A stretch of DNA of 37,122 nucleotides from an uncultured Pseudomonadota bacterium (GCA_902787665.1 CADAHF010000012.1:1-37122), one strand, 5' to 3'; positions 23,603-32,338 are shown, counted from the first letter of the stretch. Notes: generated by a model from the sequence alone, not told the origin. Translations and numbers: made by a program.

Positions 23603-24547
23603 TTAGATTTTATTTTTTGAAAGCATTTTATGTGTGATTTCATAAACGCAAGTTTCGGTCATATACTTAATTGCTGTCCCAAGATAGTCGCGCGGGTTAA
23701 ATACAGCTGGGTCGCTTTTTAATGTTTTGCGGACGGCGGCTGTGAACGCAAGGCGCAAATCACTGTCTACATTTATTTTGCAGATATTGGTTTTTGCGGC
23801 ACGTTTTAATTGTGCGTCGTCAATACCACAGGCTTTTTTTAGTTTGCCACCATACATATTTATTATATCTAAAAACTTTGGGTGAATACTTGATGCACCG
23901 TGTAGAACAAGCGGAAAATCGGGCAGTTGTTTTTCAATTTGTTTCAATATATCAAATCGCAACTTTTCGCCAGCAACCCGACATTTATATGGTCCGTGAC
24001 TGGTCCCGATTGCAACAGCCAAAGAATCAATACCAGTGCGTTTCACGAATTCGACTGCGGCATCGGGATCAGTATAGGAAGATTTGTTTGATTTTGTATT
24101 TTTGTCTTCAATTCCAGCAAGAATTCCCAATTCTGCCTCAACAGATACATTGTGTCGGTGGGCATAGCGTGCAACTTCGCGCGAAAGTTTCACATTTTCT
24201 TCAAATGGTTTATCGGACGCATCAATCATGACCGAAGAAAATCCCAATTCAATTGCGTGAATGCATGCGTCCAGTGTGTGTCCATGGTCCAGGTGTAGTG
24301 CAATCTGTTCATTTGGTTTGGCGCATATTCCCGCCACCAGACCCAACAACATATCATCCCCCATGTATTCAATAGCGCTTTCGGATGCGGCCAGTATGAC
24401 AGGACTGTGTGTTTTGCGTGCGGCTGTAAGTATTGCCATCAGGGTTTCCATGTCGTAAAAGTTGAAAGCTGGCACAGCATAGCGCCCAGCAAGCGCATTC
24501 GATAGCATTTTTTGCGTATTTACAAATCCAAAATCTGAAAATTTCAT
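23603..24547 (-). CDS. fba: Class II fructose-bisphosphate aldolase
   Basis: 314 residues. Zn-dependent aldolase that cleaves or makes fructose-1,6-bisphosphate. It has HLDHG (85-89; Asp87 acid, His88 metal ligand), SVMIDASDKPFEENV, VEAELGILAG with the metal Glu, AIGTSHGPYK with a second His ligand, and VLHGASS with the third. The start KMLSNALAGRYAVPAFN is typical. Related tagatose-bisphosphate aldolases share these motifs, so the exact sugar is uncertain. First gene of an fba-alkD unit. Confidence 0.88.
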   Translation of the reverse strand: MKFSDFGFVNTQKMLSNALAGRYAVPAFNFYDMETLMAILTAARKTHSPVILAASESAIEYMGDDMLLGLVAGICAKPNEQIALHLDHGHTLDACIHAIELGFSSVMIDASDKPFEENVKLSREVARYAHRHNVSVEAELGILAGIEDKNTKSNKSSYTDPDAAVEFVKRTGIDSLAVAIGTSHGPYKCRVAGEKLRFDILKQIEKQLPDFPLVLHGASSIHPKFLDIINMYGGKLKKACGIDDAQLKRAAKTNICKINVDSDLRLAFTAAVRKTLKSDPAVFNPRDYLGTAIKYMTETCVYEITHKMLSKNKI

Positions 24548-24570
24548 CGTATGTCCTTATGTTTATGAAA

Positions 24571-24576
24571 ATTATA
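24571..24576 (-). promoter_or_regulatory. Extended -10 box of fba
   Basis: On the minus strand TATAAT preceded by TGC, about 24 bp before the fba ATG. No good -35 is seen. Confidence 0.55.
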
Positions 24577-24617
24577 GCATATTTTGTGTGTTTTGTTGTG
24601 GTTTTTTTGAGTGTTGC

Positions 24618-24645
24618 TTGACAAGAGGGGCATTTGTGCAACAAT
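24618..24645 (+). promoter_or_regulatory. Promoter of the small lipoprotein gene
   Basis: Consensus -35 TTGACA (24618-24623) with AACAAT (24640-24645) at 16 bp. Confidence 0.5.
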
Positions 24646-24699
24646 TACATCGAATCGGGGGCGCTTTGAGAGGGGCGACTTTAATAAAGGGCTTTTGTT

Positions 24700-25050
24700 A
24701 TGAAGAAAGTGTTGTTTTCTGTTATTGCATTGGCAGCATTGGCGGGTTGTGCATACGATTATTATCGTGGTGGCGTTCGTTATGTTCAAGATGGCGAAGA
24801 TTGTGTGTTTTACTATGGTGAATATGGTTCTCACTATACAAACGATATTCGCAGCATAGATACCGACAAGCGTGTTGTGTATCGTAACACAAGTTGTGCG
24901 GAATTGTTTGCTCGCGACAATGGCGGTATTGCGCCACGGACATCACGCGCGGTTTTGACACGTGCTGCGGCATCTGCACCAGCATCTTGCGGTTGTGATA
25001 AATGTGCTGCAAAATCTGCACCACGTTATGTCATTGTTCCAGCAATGTAA
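24700..25050 (+). CDS. Small lipoprotein, unknown function
   Basis: 116 residues. Lipoprotein signal with lipobox LAGC (Cys at residue 17), so anchored in the inner or outer membrane. The mature part begins A-Y-D-Y-Y-R and contains aromatic-rich short strands (GEDCVFYYGEYGSHYTND). A C-G-C-D-K-C cluster near residue 100 could bind metal or form disulfides. No family recognised. It is a single gene between a TTGACA promoter and a terminator. Confidence 0.75.
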   Translation: MKKVLFSVIALAALAGCAYDYYRGGVRYVQDGEDCVFYYGEYGSHYTNDIRSIDTDKRVVYRNTSCAELFARDNGGIAPRTSRAVLTRAAASAPASCGCDKCAAKSAPRYVIVPAM

Positions 25051-25074
25051 GTGTTGAAAAAAATATAAATATAT

Positions 25075-25098
25075 AAAAGGCGCCGTTGGGCGCCTTTT
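25075..25098 (+). terminator. Intrinsic terminator after the lipoprotein gene
   Basis: AAAAGGCGCC / GGCGCCTTTT around GTTG. Confidence 0.93.
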
Positions 25099-25102
25099 AT
25101 AT

Positions 25103-25131
25103 TTGAATAATCGTAAAATTTATGATAAAAT
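25103..25131 (+). promoter_or_regulatory. Promoter of the VirB2-like gene
   Basis: TTGAAT (25103-25108), 17 bp, TAAAAT (25126-25131) preceded by TGA. Confidence 0.6.
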
Positions 25132-25165
25132 TGTATTACAAGAAAATATAAGAAAGGGGATTTTT

Positions 25166-25525
25166 ATGAAAAAAATTACAAATAAAATCAATATGGCAAT
25201 TATCAGTATGATGGTTGCGAGTCCGGCTTTTGCTGCCAATGTGAATGAAAGTGCGATATGTTTACTGTTAAATGACCTTAAGGGTGTGTTTAACATGTTG
25301 CGGACCTTCTGTTTTATTGGTGCCGCGTTCATTATCGCTGGTTGGGCATGGGGATATATTTCTAAGGGTGCCGGTAAAGATGGTGCAATGGAAGATCTGA
25401 AAGGCAAGGGAACTGGTTTGTTAATTGGCTTTATCTTGTTGTTCAGTGTTGGTTTGATATTGCAATTCTTGTTAAGTGCATCTGGCGGACGGACATTTGG
25501 TTGCGCTGGGTTGGCACAGTGGTAA
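25166..25525 (+). CDS. Small membrane protein resembling VirB2/TrbC pilins
   Basis: 119 residues from ATG 25166 behind AAAGGGG; an upstream in-frame start at 25103 lies in the promoter. Signal peptide ends AFA before ANVNESAIC. The mature protein has two hydrophobic helices (TFCFIGAAFIIAGWAWGYI and LLIGFILLFSVGLILQFLL) joined by a short charged loop KGAGKDGAMEDLKGKG, the layout of conjugative-type pilins of type IV secretion. Two or three cysteines remain. No other type IV secretion gene is in the window, so the call rests on size and topology only. Confidence 0.6.
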   Translation: MKKITNKINMAIISMMVASPAFAANVNESAICLLLNDLKGVFNMLRTFCFIGAAFIIAGWAWGYISKGAGKDGAMEDLKGKGTGLLIGFILLFSVGLILQFLLSASGGRTFGCAGLAQW

Positions 25526-25544
25526 TTAAAAACCGAATTAAACT

Positions 25545-25573
25545 AAAAATGCGGTCATTGCGACCGCATTTTT
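25545..25573 (+). terminator. Intrinsic terminator after the VirB2-like gene
   Basis: AAAAATGCGGTC / GACCGCATTTTT around ATTGC. It also lies at the end of the converging ribbon-helix-helix gene. Confidence 0.92.
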
Positions 25574-25793
25574 ATTTGTCTTCCACATTTGCAAGCGAGA
25601 ACAAGACAGATGATATTAATGATTGATAGGGGACATGCTGTTGTTCCGCCAGTTGTTTTATTTTATCCAAAACTGGCTTTGGAATACGCATATTAATAAC
25701 GCAATCTGATTTATTAAATGTCTTGTATGCGGCGTATTCACGAAGCAGTGCCTCGATATTCATTATAAACAATTGTTGCATAACATTTGGCAT
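25572..25793 (-). CDS. Ribbon-helix-helix protein, antitoxin-like
   Basis: 73 residues from MPNVMQQL, chosen for the AGAGGTG site just upstream; a start at 25823 would add ten residues without a site. The C-terminal half reads VINMRIPKPVLDKIKQLAEQ, then VPYQSLISSVLFSL: a beta strand and two helices as in CopG/BrnA-type antitoxins, which bind DNA as dimers and repress their own operon. No toxin ORF is on either side: upstream is a 200-bp gap to tolB and downstream a terminator. It may be an orphan antitoxin or a plain regulator. Confidence 0.65.
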   Translation of the reverse strand: MPNVMQQLFIMNIEALLREYAAYKTFNKSDCVINMRIPKPVLDKIKQLAEQQHVPYQSLISSVLFSLANVEDK

Positions 25794-25838
25794 AACCACA
25801 CCTCTATACATCAAACAATACATTCGTAATTACAACTG

Positions 25839-25866
25839 ACTATATCAATGTATTTACAGATGTCAA
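25839..25866 (-). promoter_or_regulatory. Promoter of the ribbon-helix-helix gene
   Basis: On the minus strand: consensus TTGACA (25866-25861), 16 bp, TATAGT (25844-25839) preceded by TGA. One of the best promoters in the window; the gene's own product is a likely repressor. Confidence 0.7.
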
Positions 25867-25939
25867 TACAAATATAAATACAGCGGTAATGACAGGTGTG
25901 ATGGCGGTTGTAAGGGCTGATGTAAATATAAATAATCTT

Positions 25940-25968
25940 TTGCTTTTTATTGCTGGGGTGTTTAGAAT
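25940..25968 (+). promoter_or_regulatory. tolB promoter
   Basis: TTGCTT (25940-25945), 17 bp, TAGAAT (25963-25968). Gives a leader of about 22 nt with GGAAGGA before the ATG at 25997. Confidence 0.6.
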
Positions 25969-25996
25969 ATTGCGTATAGATAATGGAAGGAAAAAT

Positions 25997-27316
25997 ATGC
26001 TTAAAAAAATAGTTGTAGCATTCGCGATGTTTTTCGCGTTTGTTTTGTCATCCCATGCGGAATTAAAGGTGGATATTGTTGCGGGGGCTGTGTCACCAAC
26101 ATCTGTTGCAGTGCAAAAATTTGAAACTGGTGCCGGTGTTGCGGTGGCGGATGCAAAATTAATTCGGGAAGTGGTGGAAAGCGATTTAAAAAGAACGGGT
26201 CTGTTTCGTATTGTTTCGCATGATGCGTTTCCAGAATATGTGAAAATGGGTGATATGCCAAAGTTCAAATCATGGATGGCAATTAAAACACAGGTGTTGG
26301 TCCAGGCGCGTATGAATGCAGAGAAAGGCGGAAAGTATAAATTGGAATTCTTTGTTTGGGATATAAATGGAACCGAACAGATAGAGGCGCAATCGTTAGT
26401 TGCATCAAAAAAATCGATTCGGCGTATGGCACATATTATGGCTGATGCGATTTATGAACGTTTAACGGGTGAAATTGGATATTTTGATACTCAAATTGTA
26501 TTTATTGCAGAAACAGGCCCGATACATAATCGGACAAAACGCATGGCGATTATGGACTATGACGGGTATGGATTGCGGTATTTGTCTGATGAAAAAACTT
26601 TTGTTATGTCACCGCATTTTTCGCCAAATATGCAAACGGTTGTGTTTTTATCATATCGTGACGAAGACCCAATGGTCTGGACACTTGATTTAGATACTGG
26701 GGAACAACGCCGTCTTGGGCAGTTTGGCGGAATGAATTTTGCGCCGCGGTTTTCGCCAGATGGGACAAAGATAGCGTTGTCGTTGGTCAAAGACGGTATT
26801 ACACATATATATGAATACGATATTGAAAATAAAACTCTGCGTCAGTTAACTTTTGGTAATTCGATTAATACAAGTCCGTCTTATTCGCCAGACGGTAAAA
26901 AGTTGGCATTTAATTCAGACCGTTCTGGTAAACAACAGATTCACGTCTTAGATTTAGAAACACTTGCCGAGCAACGCATAACATACGGGGCGGGGCGGTA
27001 TGCGACACCGGCGTGGTCGCCAGATGGTAAATTTATTGCGTTCACAAAAATTGCGGACGATACATTTTATGTCGGTATAATGGATCCACGTGGCAGGGGT
27101 GAAAAGATTTTGGCTGGTGGCTGGTTTATGGAGGCACCATCATGGGCCCCAGGTTCACGCCGAATCGTTTACTATGAAACAGAACGTGCGCTGGACGATG
27201 TTGAACGCATAAGCCATATTCGCAGTGTTGATATTACCGGTCAAAACATTTATGACATTGATTTGCCAGAAAATGTAAATGGCTTGGAACCAACATGGTC
27301 CCCACGGTTAATGTAA
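25997..27316 (+). CDS. tolB: Tol-Pal system protein TolB
   Basis: 439 residues from ATG 25997. Signal peptide ends SHA before ELKVDIVAG. The N-terminal domain (about 20-150) has the TolB pattern VESDLKRTGLFRI. A six-bladed beta-propeller follows, with blade motifs FSPNMQTVVFLSYR, FSPDGTKIALS, YSPDGKKLAFNSDRSG, WSPDGKFIAFT and the closing WSPRLM. TolB is periplasmic and binds Pal to coordinate outer-membrane constriction. pal is at 32.4 kb on the other strand; tolQ, tolR and tolA are not in this window. Confidence 0.95.
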   Translation: MLKKIVVAFAMFFAFVLSSHAELKVDIVAGAVSPTSVAVQKFETGAGVAVADAKLIREVVESDLKRTGLFRIVSHDAFPEYVKMGDMPKFKSWMAIKTQVLVQARMNAEKGGKYKLEFFVWDINGTEQIEAQSLVASKKSIRRMAHIMADAIYERLTGEIGYFDTQIVFIAETGPIHNRTKRMAIMDYDGYGLRYLSDEKTFVMSPHFSPNMQTVVFLSYRDEDPMVWTLDLDTGEQRRLGQFGGMNFAPRFSPDGTKIALSLVKDGITHIYEYDIENKTLRQLTFGNSINTSPSYSPDGKKLAFNSDRSGKQQIHVLDLETLAEQRITYGAGRYATPAWSPDGKFIAFTKIADDTFYVGIMDPRGRGEKILAGGWFMEAPSWAPGSRRIVYYETERALDDVERISHIRSVDITGQNIYDIDLPENVNGLEPTWSPRLM

Positions 27317-27334
27317 AAAGAAAAAGGCGGAGAG

Positions 27335-29086
27335 ATGACGTTTCCACAGACGGTTAAAGGTTTTTACTGGTTGGTTGTGAAAAAATTCCCGTTGTTCTTT
27401 GGGACGATGTTTATCGGTGGAATTTTAATGCGTGTTGGCCGTCTTGTAATCTTTCCATTAACCAATAAGTTTATATTTTCTATTTTTGATGGGAATAATA
27501 TTTACAATATAAGATATATTGCGTGTATTATTCTTGGAATTATCTGTTTATATTTAGCGGAAGATTTTTTGATTATTGTTCGTTCTGTCGTAAGCGGGTA
27601 TTACACAGAACGAATAAATGCGTATAAAAATATGTTGTTAACTCAGCGTATTTTCCAAAATGATGGTCAATATTTTATTGATAACCCATCTGGGCAATTA
27701 TTGTCCTGGACACGCGATGTTTCACAATATCAATTCCAAATGACGTATCTGTTTTGGTCTAACATAATTGGTGTTGGTGTGGGATTCTTGGCGATTGTCG
27801 GAATAATGTTAAAAATAAATATTTGGATTCTGTTGTTGGCTTTGTCCCAGGGAATCATTCGTGTTGTGTGGCAATATTTTAAATTGAAACCGTATAATAA
27901 AACGCGTCGTGAACATTCATTAGCGGTTGCTAAATGGAGTGGCGTTCGGACAGATGCTTTGGATAATGCATTAAATGTAAAACAAAATGGCAGTTCCGAA
28001 TACGAGGCGCAATATATATATGATGCACGTAAGCCTCTAATGGGTTTGTACCAAAAACAAGAATATCAAGACAGGGTTCGTTGGGTCCCGTCGTCAATGA
28101 CGGCAACAATTGCCGAAATGACAATGATTGTTTTGTGTGTTGTTTTGGTTGCAAAGGGTCAGATGAATATTTCTGATATGGCATTTGTGTTGGCTGGTTT
28201 CAACGCAATATCTGGGGCGTTTATAGATATGAACAGAACCATTCAAGAATATTCCGAAGCGTCAGCTATTGCAACGGTCGCTTGGGATAAAATAAATGCA
28301 GCGATAAATGTTGCCGATAAACCAAATGCAAAAAATATGCATATCAATCGTGCGCCGGCAATAGATTTTGATAATGTTTCATTTGGATATGGCGACAGAG
28401 GGGTGTTGAAAAACTTTGATTTGAGTATTAAACCTGGTGAAAAAATTGGAATTGTCGGTTTGTCGGGGGCTGGCAAATCAACGTTGTGTAATTTGATATT
28501 ACGTATGTATGATGTTGATGGTGGTGCGGTTCTGGTAAACGGTACGGATATTCGTGATGTGAAGCAGGATAGCCTGCGTCAGCATATTTCATATGTTCCA
28601 CAGGAATCTGTATTATTTAATCGAACGATTTTAGAAAATATCCGTTATGCACGACCAAATGCATCACGTCGTGATGTAATCACGGCGGCAAAACGTGCGC
28701 ATATTCATGAATTTGTTATGGGATTGCCAAATGGTTATGACACACTGGTTGGAAACCGTGGAATAAAATTGTCTGGTGGCCAACGGCAACGAATCGCGAT
28801 TGCTCGTGCGTTACTTAAAAACGCGCCGATATTGGTTCTGGATGAGGCAACATCGGCACTTGATTCCCAGAACGAATTGTTTATTCAAAAATCTTTGAAA
28901 TTGGTTATGAATAAAAAGACAACTATTGCAATAGCACACCGTTTATCAACATTGCGTAATATGGATCGAATCGTTGTGATGTCGCATGGCCGTATTGTTG
29001 AGGCTGGTTCACACAATGAATTATTGCGACGGAATGGGGCGTATAAAAAATTGTGGAACATGCAAACAAACGGGTTTATCGGATAA
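27335..29086 (+). CDS. ABC exporter, ATP-binding and permease fusion (MsbA-like)
   Basis: 583 residues. The N-terminal ~320 residues hold about six membrane helices (ABC type-1 exporter fold). The nucleotide-binding domain from about 345 has Walker A GLSGAGKST (~374-382), Q-loop YVPQES, signature LSGGQRQR (~480), Walker B ILVLDEATSALD and a switch His in AIAHRLST. It works as a dimer, exporting a lipid, peptide or drug; MsbA-type lipid export is one option, but substrate cannot be read from sequence. AGGCGGAG precedes the ATG, 18 bp after tolB. Its stop overlaps the next gene's start (TAATG). Confidence 0.9.
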   Translation: MTFPQTVKGFYWLVVKKFPLFFGTMFIGGILMRVGRLVIFPLTNKFIFSIFDGNNIYNIRYIACIILGIICLYLAEDFLIIVRSVVSGYYTERINAYKNMLLTQRIFQNDGQYFIDNPSGQLLSWTRDVSQYQFQMTYLFWSNIIGVGVGFLAIVGIMLKINIWILLLALSQGIIRVVWQYFKLKPYNKTRREHSLAVAKWSGVRTDALDNALNVKQNGSSEYEAQYIYDARKPLMGLYQKQEYQDRVRWVPSSMTATIAEMTMIVLCVVLVAKGQMNISDMAFVLAGFNAISGAFIDMNRTIQEYSEASAIATVAWDKINAAINVADKPNAKNMHINRAPAIDFDNVSFGYGDRGVLKNFDLSIKPGEKIGIVGLSGAGKSTLCNLILRMYDVDGGAVLVNGTDIRDVKQDSLRQHISYVPQESVLFNRTILENIRYARPNASRRDVITAAKRAHIHEFVMGLPNGYDTLVGNRGIKLSGGQRQRIAIARALLKNAPILVLDEATSALDSQNELFIQKSLKLVMNKKTTIAIAHRLSTLRNMDRIVVMSHGRIVEAGSHNELLRRNGAYKKLWNMQTNGFIG

Positions 29087-29496
29087 TGATAAAAACTTTA
29101 TCGCTTTTGGTAGTGTTGTTTATGTCGTGTTATGCGTATGCAATGCCAGCGACGGTCGATTATGTGTTTGATGGTGATACTTTTTCAGCGGTCGCACATG
29201 TGGACAAAAATACCGATGTTGATGTGCGGGTTCGTTTAATTAATGTTGATACGCCTGAAATGAATGGTGCATGTGATGATGAAGTGCGCCGCGCCAATAT
29301 GGCACGAAATCGCTTAATGCAATTAGTGCCACGCGGAACGGTTGTCGAATTGAAAAATATCAAAGACGATAAATATGCCGGACGAATCGACGCTAATGTG
29401 ATTTTGCCCGATGGTCGTGATGTTGGTAAAATATTAATTAATGAAAAACTGGGGCGGGCATACAGTGGCGGTCGCCGCGCCAGTTGGTGCAAATAA
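29086..29496 (+). CDS. Secreted staphylococcal-nuclease-like (thermonuclease) protein
   Basis: 136 residues from the ATG overlapping the exporter stop (TAATG), indicating translational coupling; a frame start at 29053 would bury the signal peptide. Signal peptide ends AYA before MPATVDYV. The SNase fold has FDGDTF (calcium Asp), VRLINVDTPE (catalytic Arg and Glu) and DKYAGRIDANV (second catalytic Arg region), then VGKILINEKLGRAYSGGRR. Calcium-dependent nuclease acting in the periplasm or outside, perhaps for DNA scavenging. The pairing with an exporter may be only operon convenience. Confidence 0.88.
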   Translation: MIKTLSLLVVLFMSCYAYAMPATVDYVFDGDTFSAVAHVDKNTDVDVRVRLINVDTPEMNGACDDEVRRANMARNRLMQLVPRGTVVELKNIKDDKYAGRIDANVILPDGRDVGKILINEKLGRAYSGGRRASWCK

Positions 29497-29498
29497 TT

Positions 29499-30206
29499 TT
29501 ACGCGCTGTGGCGGTTTATTGCTTCACTTATTTCTTCCAACGACGCATTACATGGCAACATTGGTTCGAAATATACATTTGCTGTGCCAGCAGACATTTT
29601 ACCATGCTTTGGCCAATAAAGACCAGAATCTGTTCCAACTGGTAAAATTGGCAATCTTAATTCGTGCGCCAAGAATAACAAACCGCGACGCAATGGTATT
29701 GGGTTGCCTGGCTTTGTGCGTGTTCCTTCGGGAAAAATGATAAGTGTGCGACCAGTCATAATTTTCTTTGTAACATCTGCAACCAACTTTTTCATATTTG
29801 TTTTACCACGGGCACGATTCACTGGTTGCAGACCCATACGCCAAAAAGCCCAACCATAAATCGGTATCCACATAATTTCCCGTTTGCATATAAAAAACGC
29901 ATTTGGCACGACGCGGGATAAAATAATTATTTCCAAAAGCGACATGTGTTTTGCCGCAATAATAGCCTTGCCATCAAAACGTGAATTGCCGTTTGGTAAA
30001 ATCGGCACACCGTTTTCTTCGGTTGGGGGAAAATGAACCCGATATTTTATACCACATATAATGCGTGCCAGTAAACCCAATCCTTGGGCGCAAGTTACAA
30101 TTAAGAAACAAGACAGTTTGGCACTGATTAATCCAACCAATAATATTGGTGCCCATAAAACAAAATATATGGCAGATGCAATTTTGAATAATACGGTTCT
30201 GAACAT
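29499..30206 (-). CDS. plsC: 1-acyl-sn-glycerol-3-phosphate acyltransferase
   Basis: 235 residues. Adds the second acyl chain to make phosphatidic acid. N-terminal hydrophobic region, then the catalytic block AAKHMSLLEI: His-x4-Glu instead of the usual His-x4-Asp, a variant I recall from Alphaproteobacteria (KHxSxxE). Glycerol-phosphate motif IFPEGTR is intact, and INRARGKTNMKKL precedes it. Last gene of the ftsE-ftsX-DUF218-plsC operon, 2 bp after the DUF218 stop. It converges closely with the nuclease gene (2 bp gap). Confidence 0.92.
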   Translation of the reverse strand: MFRTVLFKIASAIYFVLWAPILLVGLISAKLSCFLIVTCAQGLGLLARIICGIKYRVHFPPTEENGVPILPNGNSRFDGKAIIAAKHMSLLEIIILSRVVPNAFFICKREIMWIPIYGWAFWRMGLQPVNRARGKTNMKKLVADVTKKIMTGRTLIIFPEGTRTKPGNPIPLRRGLLFLAHELRLPILPVGTDSGLYWPKHGKMSAGTANVYFEPMLPCNASLEEISEAINRHSA

Positions 30207-30208
30207 AT

Positions 30209-30721
30209 TTAACCCTCTTTAATTCCAAAAAGTGTGACAATGTATTTTATATATTCTGTGGTCCAACGTTCAAGACGGCGCGATACCGGCATACCGTAAA
30301 GTGTTGCTGGGCATGTGACAATTTCAGTCGTTGGTAATTCGTGTTTAATTAAATATTCGGCACGGTTCATATGATCTTCGGTGGTGACAATAACGATTCG
30401 TTTTAAATTTTGTGATTCAACGATTCGTTTTATAGCCAATGCATTTTGATATGTTGATTTTGATTCGGATTCAACCGTCACAGGTCGTGCCAATTCAAAC
30501 AAATTCGTTTGTGCGCCCGCACCAATTATATATATATTTGTATCTGGATATTGTGAAACGGTTCGCATTGCAAACGGTATTCGCCGCACATCCCCAGTTA
30601 AAACAAAAATGTTATCGTTCGCCATAATTTCATCACACACGCGCGGTGCAGACGACTTGAACACCATACCGCCGATGACAAAAAATCCCAACAATAAAAA
30701 GGACGGAGTTAAATATTTCAT
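30209..30721 (-). CDS. DUF218 (YdcF/ElyC/SanA-like) membrane-anchored protein
   Basis: 170 residues. N-terminal hydrophobic anchor (about 5-22), then the DUF218 fold: FVLTGDVRRIPFA, ESESKSTYQNALAIKRIV and IVIVTTEDHMNRAEYLIK. Relatives (ElyC, SanA) affect envelope integrity and lipid-carrier use, but the activity is not settled. The start codon abuts the ftsX stop (TAG then ATG), so it is co-translated with the division genes, suggesting an envelope role. Confidence 0.85.
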   Translation of the reverse strand: MKYLTPSFLLLGFFVIGGMVFKSSAPRVCDEIMANDNIFVLTGDVRRIPFAMRTVSQYPDTNIYIIGAGAQTNLFELARPVTVESESKSTYQNALAIKRIVESQNLKRIVIVTTEDHMNRAEYLIKHELPTTEIVTCPATLYGMPVSRRLERWTTEYIKYIVTLFGIKEG

Positions 30722-31558
30722 CTAGTTATTTTGTAAAATCTTTAAAGTTGTGCGGCGTGTCATCCATATTGCGAACACTGTAATTAATACCGGTGTTATT
30801 GCCAAACATCCCCAACCAAAACCATTGATGGCAAGTGTCGCAATTAACCCGACGCGTGCAGCATGTGCCGCAGACAACACCAACATCAAAACAGGCGCAG
30901 CAGCAACAAATCCGATTGCGCCAGCGGCGATACAAATTTTTGTGACAATTATTTGCATTTGATGTGCGATGAATGAATCTGTTGCACCAACCTGGTTCAA
31001 AATTTCCAATTCGTGTTTATGCAACATTGCGGTATTTCGTGCGATATATGAAACGCACGCAGCGATTGTTCCCAATGTCATTGCCAAAATAAGTGTAGCA
31101 ATTAATATCATTTGCCACCCCGCCGAAGTCGATGGAGATAACGCATCTGCATGGGTCAGAACGCGTCCATATTGCGAAATATTTTTAGATATATTTGTTA
31201 AATCGGATTCTGATTTAAACTTAACCTCCCACATTTTGGGCAAGTAATTTTTAAGTTGTCCGCCGCCCGAAATCCACGGCCGCATTAACGCGACCATTTC
31301 GGTGTCAGATATTTCACGCAATTCAGTAATTTGTGATTTGTTTTCATTTAATATTTTTTGCACTTTTGATTCGTTTGCACTGTTTGTGACCTGGACCGTG
31401 GCATATAAATCCCATTGTGCATTCCATCGCACGACCCCAGTGCCAATCATCAACGCAATTCCCAATGACATTACCGCCAAGAAATTAAGCAACGCCATAA
31501 TCACCGTCATAAAAACGGATTGTTCACGAACCAGCGAAAATACAGTTGCACGTTTCAT
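30722..31558 (-). CDS. ftsX: Cell division protein FtsX
   Basis: 278 residues. Permease-like partner of FtsE that controls peptidoglycan hydrolases at the septum. One N-terminal membrane helix (about 17-40), a periplasmic domain (about 45-145) and three C-terminal helices, with HKHELEILNQVGATDSFI, the conserved cytoplasmic loop of FtsX. The ATG follows the ftsE TAA without a gap. No divisome hydrolase activator is in the window. Confidence 0.92.
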   Translation of the reverse strand: MKRATVFSLVREQSVFMTVIMALLNFLAVMSLGIALMIGTGVVRWNAQWDLYATVQVTNSANESKVQKILNENKSQITELREISDTEMVALMRPWISGGGQLKNYLPKMWEVKFKSESDLTNISKNISQYGRVLTHADALSPSTSAGWQMILIATLILAMTLGTIAACVSYIARNTAMLHKHELEILNQVGATDSFIAHQMQIIVTKICIAAGAIGFVAAAPVLMLVLSAAHAARVGLIATLAINGFGWGCLAITPVLITVFAIWMTRRTTLKILQNN

Positions 31559-32338
31559 TTACGCATTTCCAATATCTTCAAATTGTTTAGACAATTCTGA
31601 AAAATAGTTTTTCGGTGCTGGCCCGCGCCACACTTTTTTCGAATCGGTTGTTGTTGATGCCTTGCCCACAAAGTTCAAACGATGATTTTCGACATTGATA
31701 ATTGGGAATTTATAAGTTTCCATTAATTTCTTATTATGTGTGGCAAGGATAATAGTCGTGCCAAACAATTTATTCATTTGAATAAACAGTTCCATCAAAC
31801 GCGATGCATTTTCATCGTCCAAATTCCCAGTGGGTTCGTCCGCCAATAATATAGACGGCTGAATAATAATTGCGCGCGCCACAGACACGCGTTGTTGTTG
31901 CCCGCCGGACAATTCCATTGGTTTTACATCGGCATATTTTCCAAGACCGACCCAATCAAGCACCTTGGCCACCAATTTTTTGACTTTAGCTTCTTCGATA
32001 CCGCGCACACGCAATGGCAACGCGACATTATCAAACACAGTCATATGCGACAGCAACGAATATTCTTGAAACACAATCGCCATTTTGTGATGCATGTTTG
32101 CAATATCATCGCGCGACAATTCAGCGGTATTTTTTCCAAACAACTTAATTTGCCCACGCAGTGGTTTATGCAACATATATATAAGGCGAAGCAGGGTGGT
32201 TTTCCCAGCGCCCGATGCACCAGATAGAAAATAAAATGTACCGCTGCTTATATTAAAAGACACATCAGTCAACACTTCGGTTGCGTTATCATACGCGGCG
32301 GCGACATTTGCAAAAGATATGATTGTCTTTTCTTCCAT
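31559..32338 (-). CDS. ftsE: Cell division ATP-binding protein FtsE
   Basis: 259 residues from MEEKTIISF; an upstream in-frame start at 32374 adds 12 unlikely residues. ABC ATPase with Walker A GASGAGKTT (~40-48), QEYSLL Q-loop, signature ELSGGQQQR, Walker B SILLADEPTGNLD and H-loop ATHN. It drives FtsX at the division site. E. coli FtsE is 222 residues; here a tail of about 37 residues (KASTTTDSKKVWRGPAPK...) extends the C-terminus. First gene of a four-gene operon. Confidence 0.92.
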   Translation of the reverse strand: MEEKTIISFANVAAAYDNATEVLTDVSFNISSGTFYFLSGASGAGKTTLLRLIYMLHKPLRGQIKLFGKNTAELSRDDIANMHHKMAIVFQEYSLLSHMTVFDNVALPLRVRGIEEAKVKKLVAKVLDWVGLGKYADVKPMELSGGQQQRVSVARAIIIQPSILLADEPTGNLDDENASRLMELFIQMNKLFGTTIILATHNKKLMETYKFPIINVENHRLNFVGKASTTTDSKKVWRGPAPKNYFSELSKQFEDIGNA

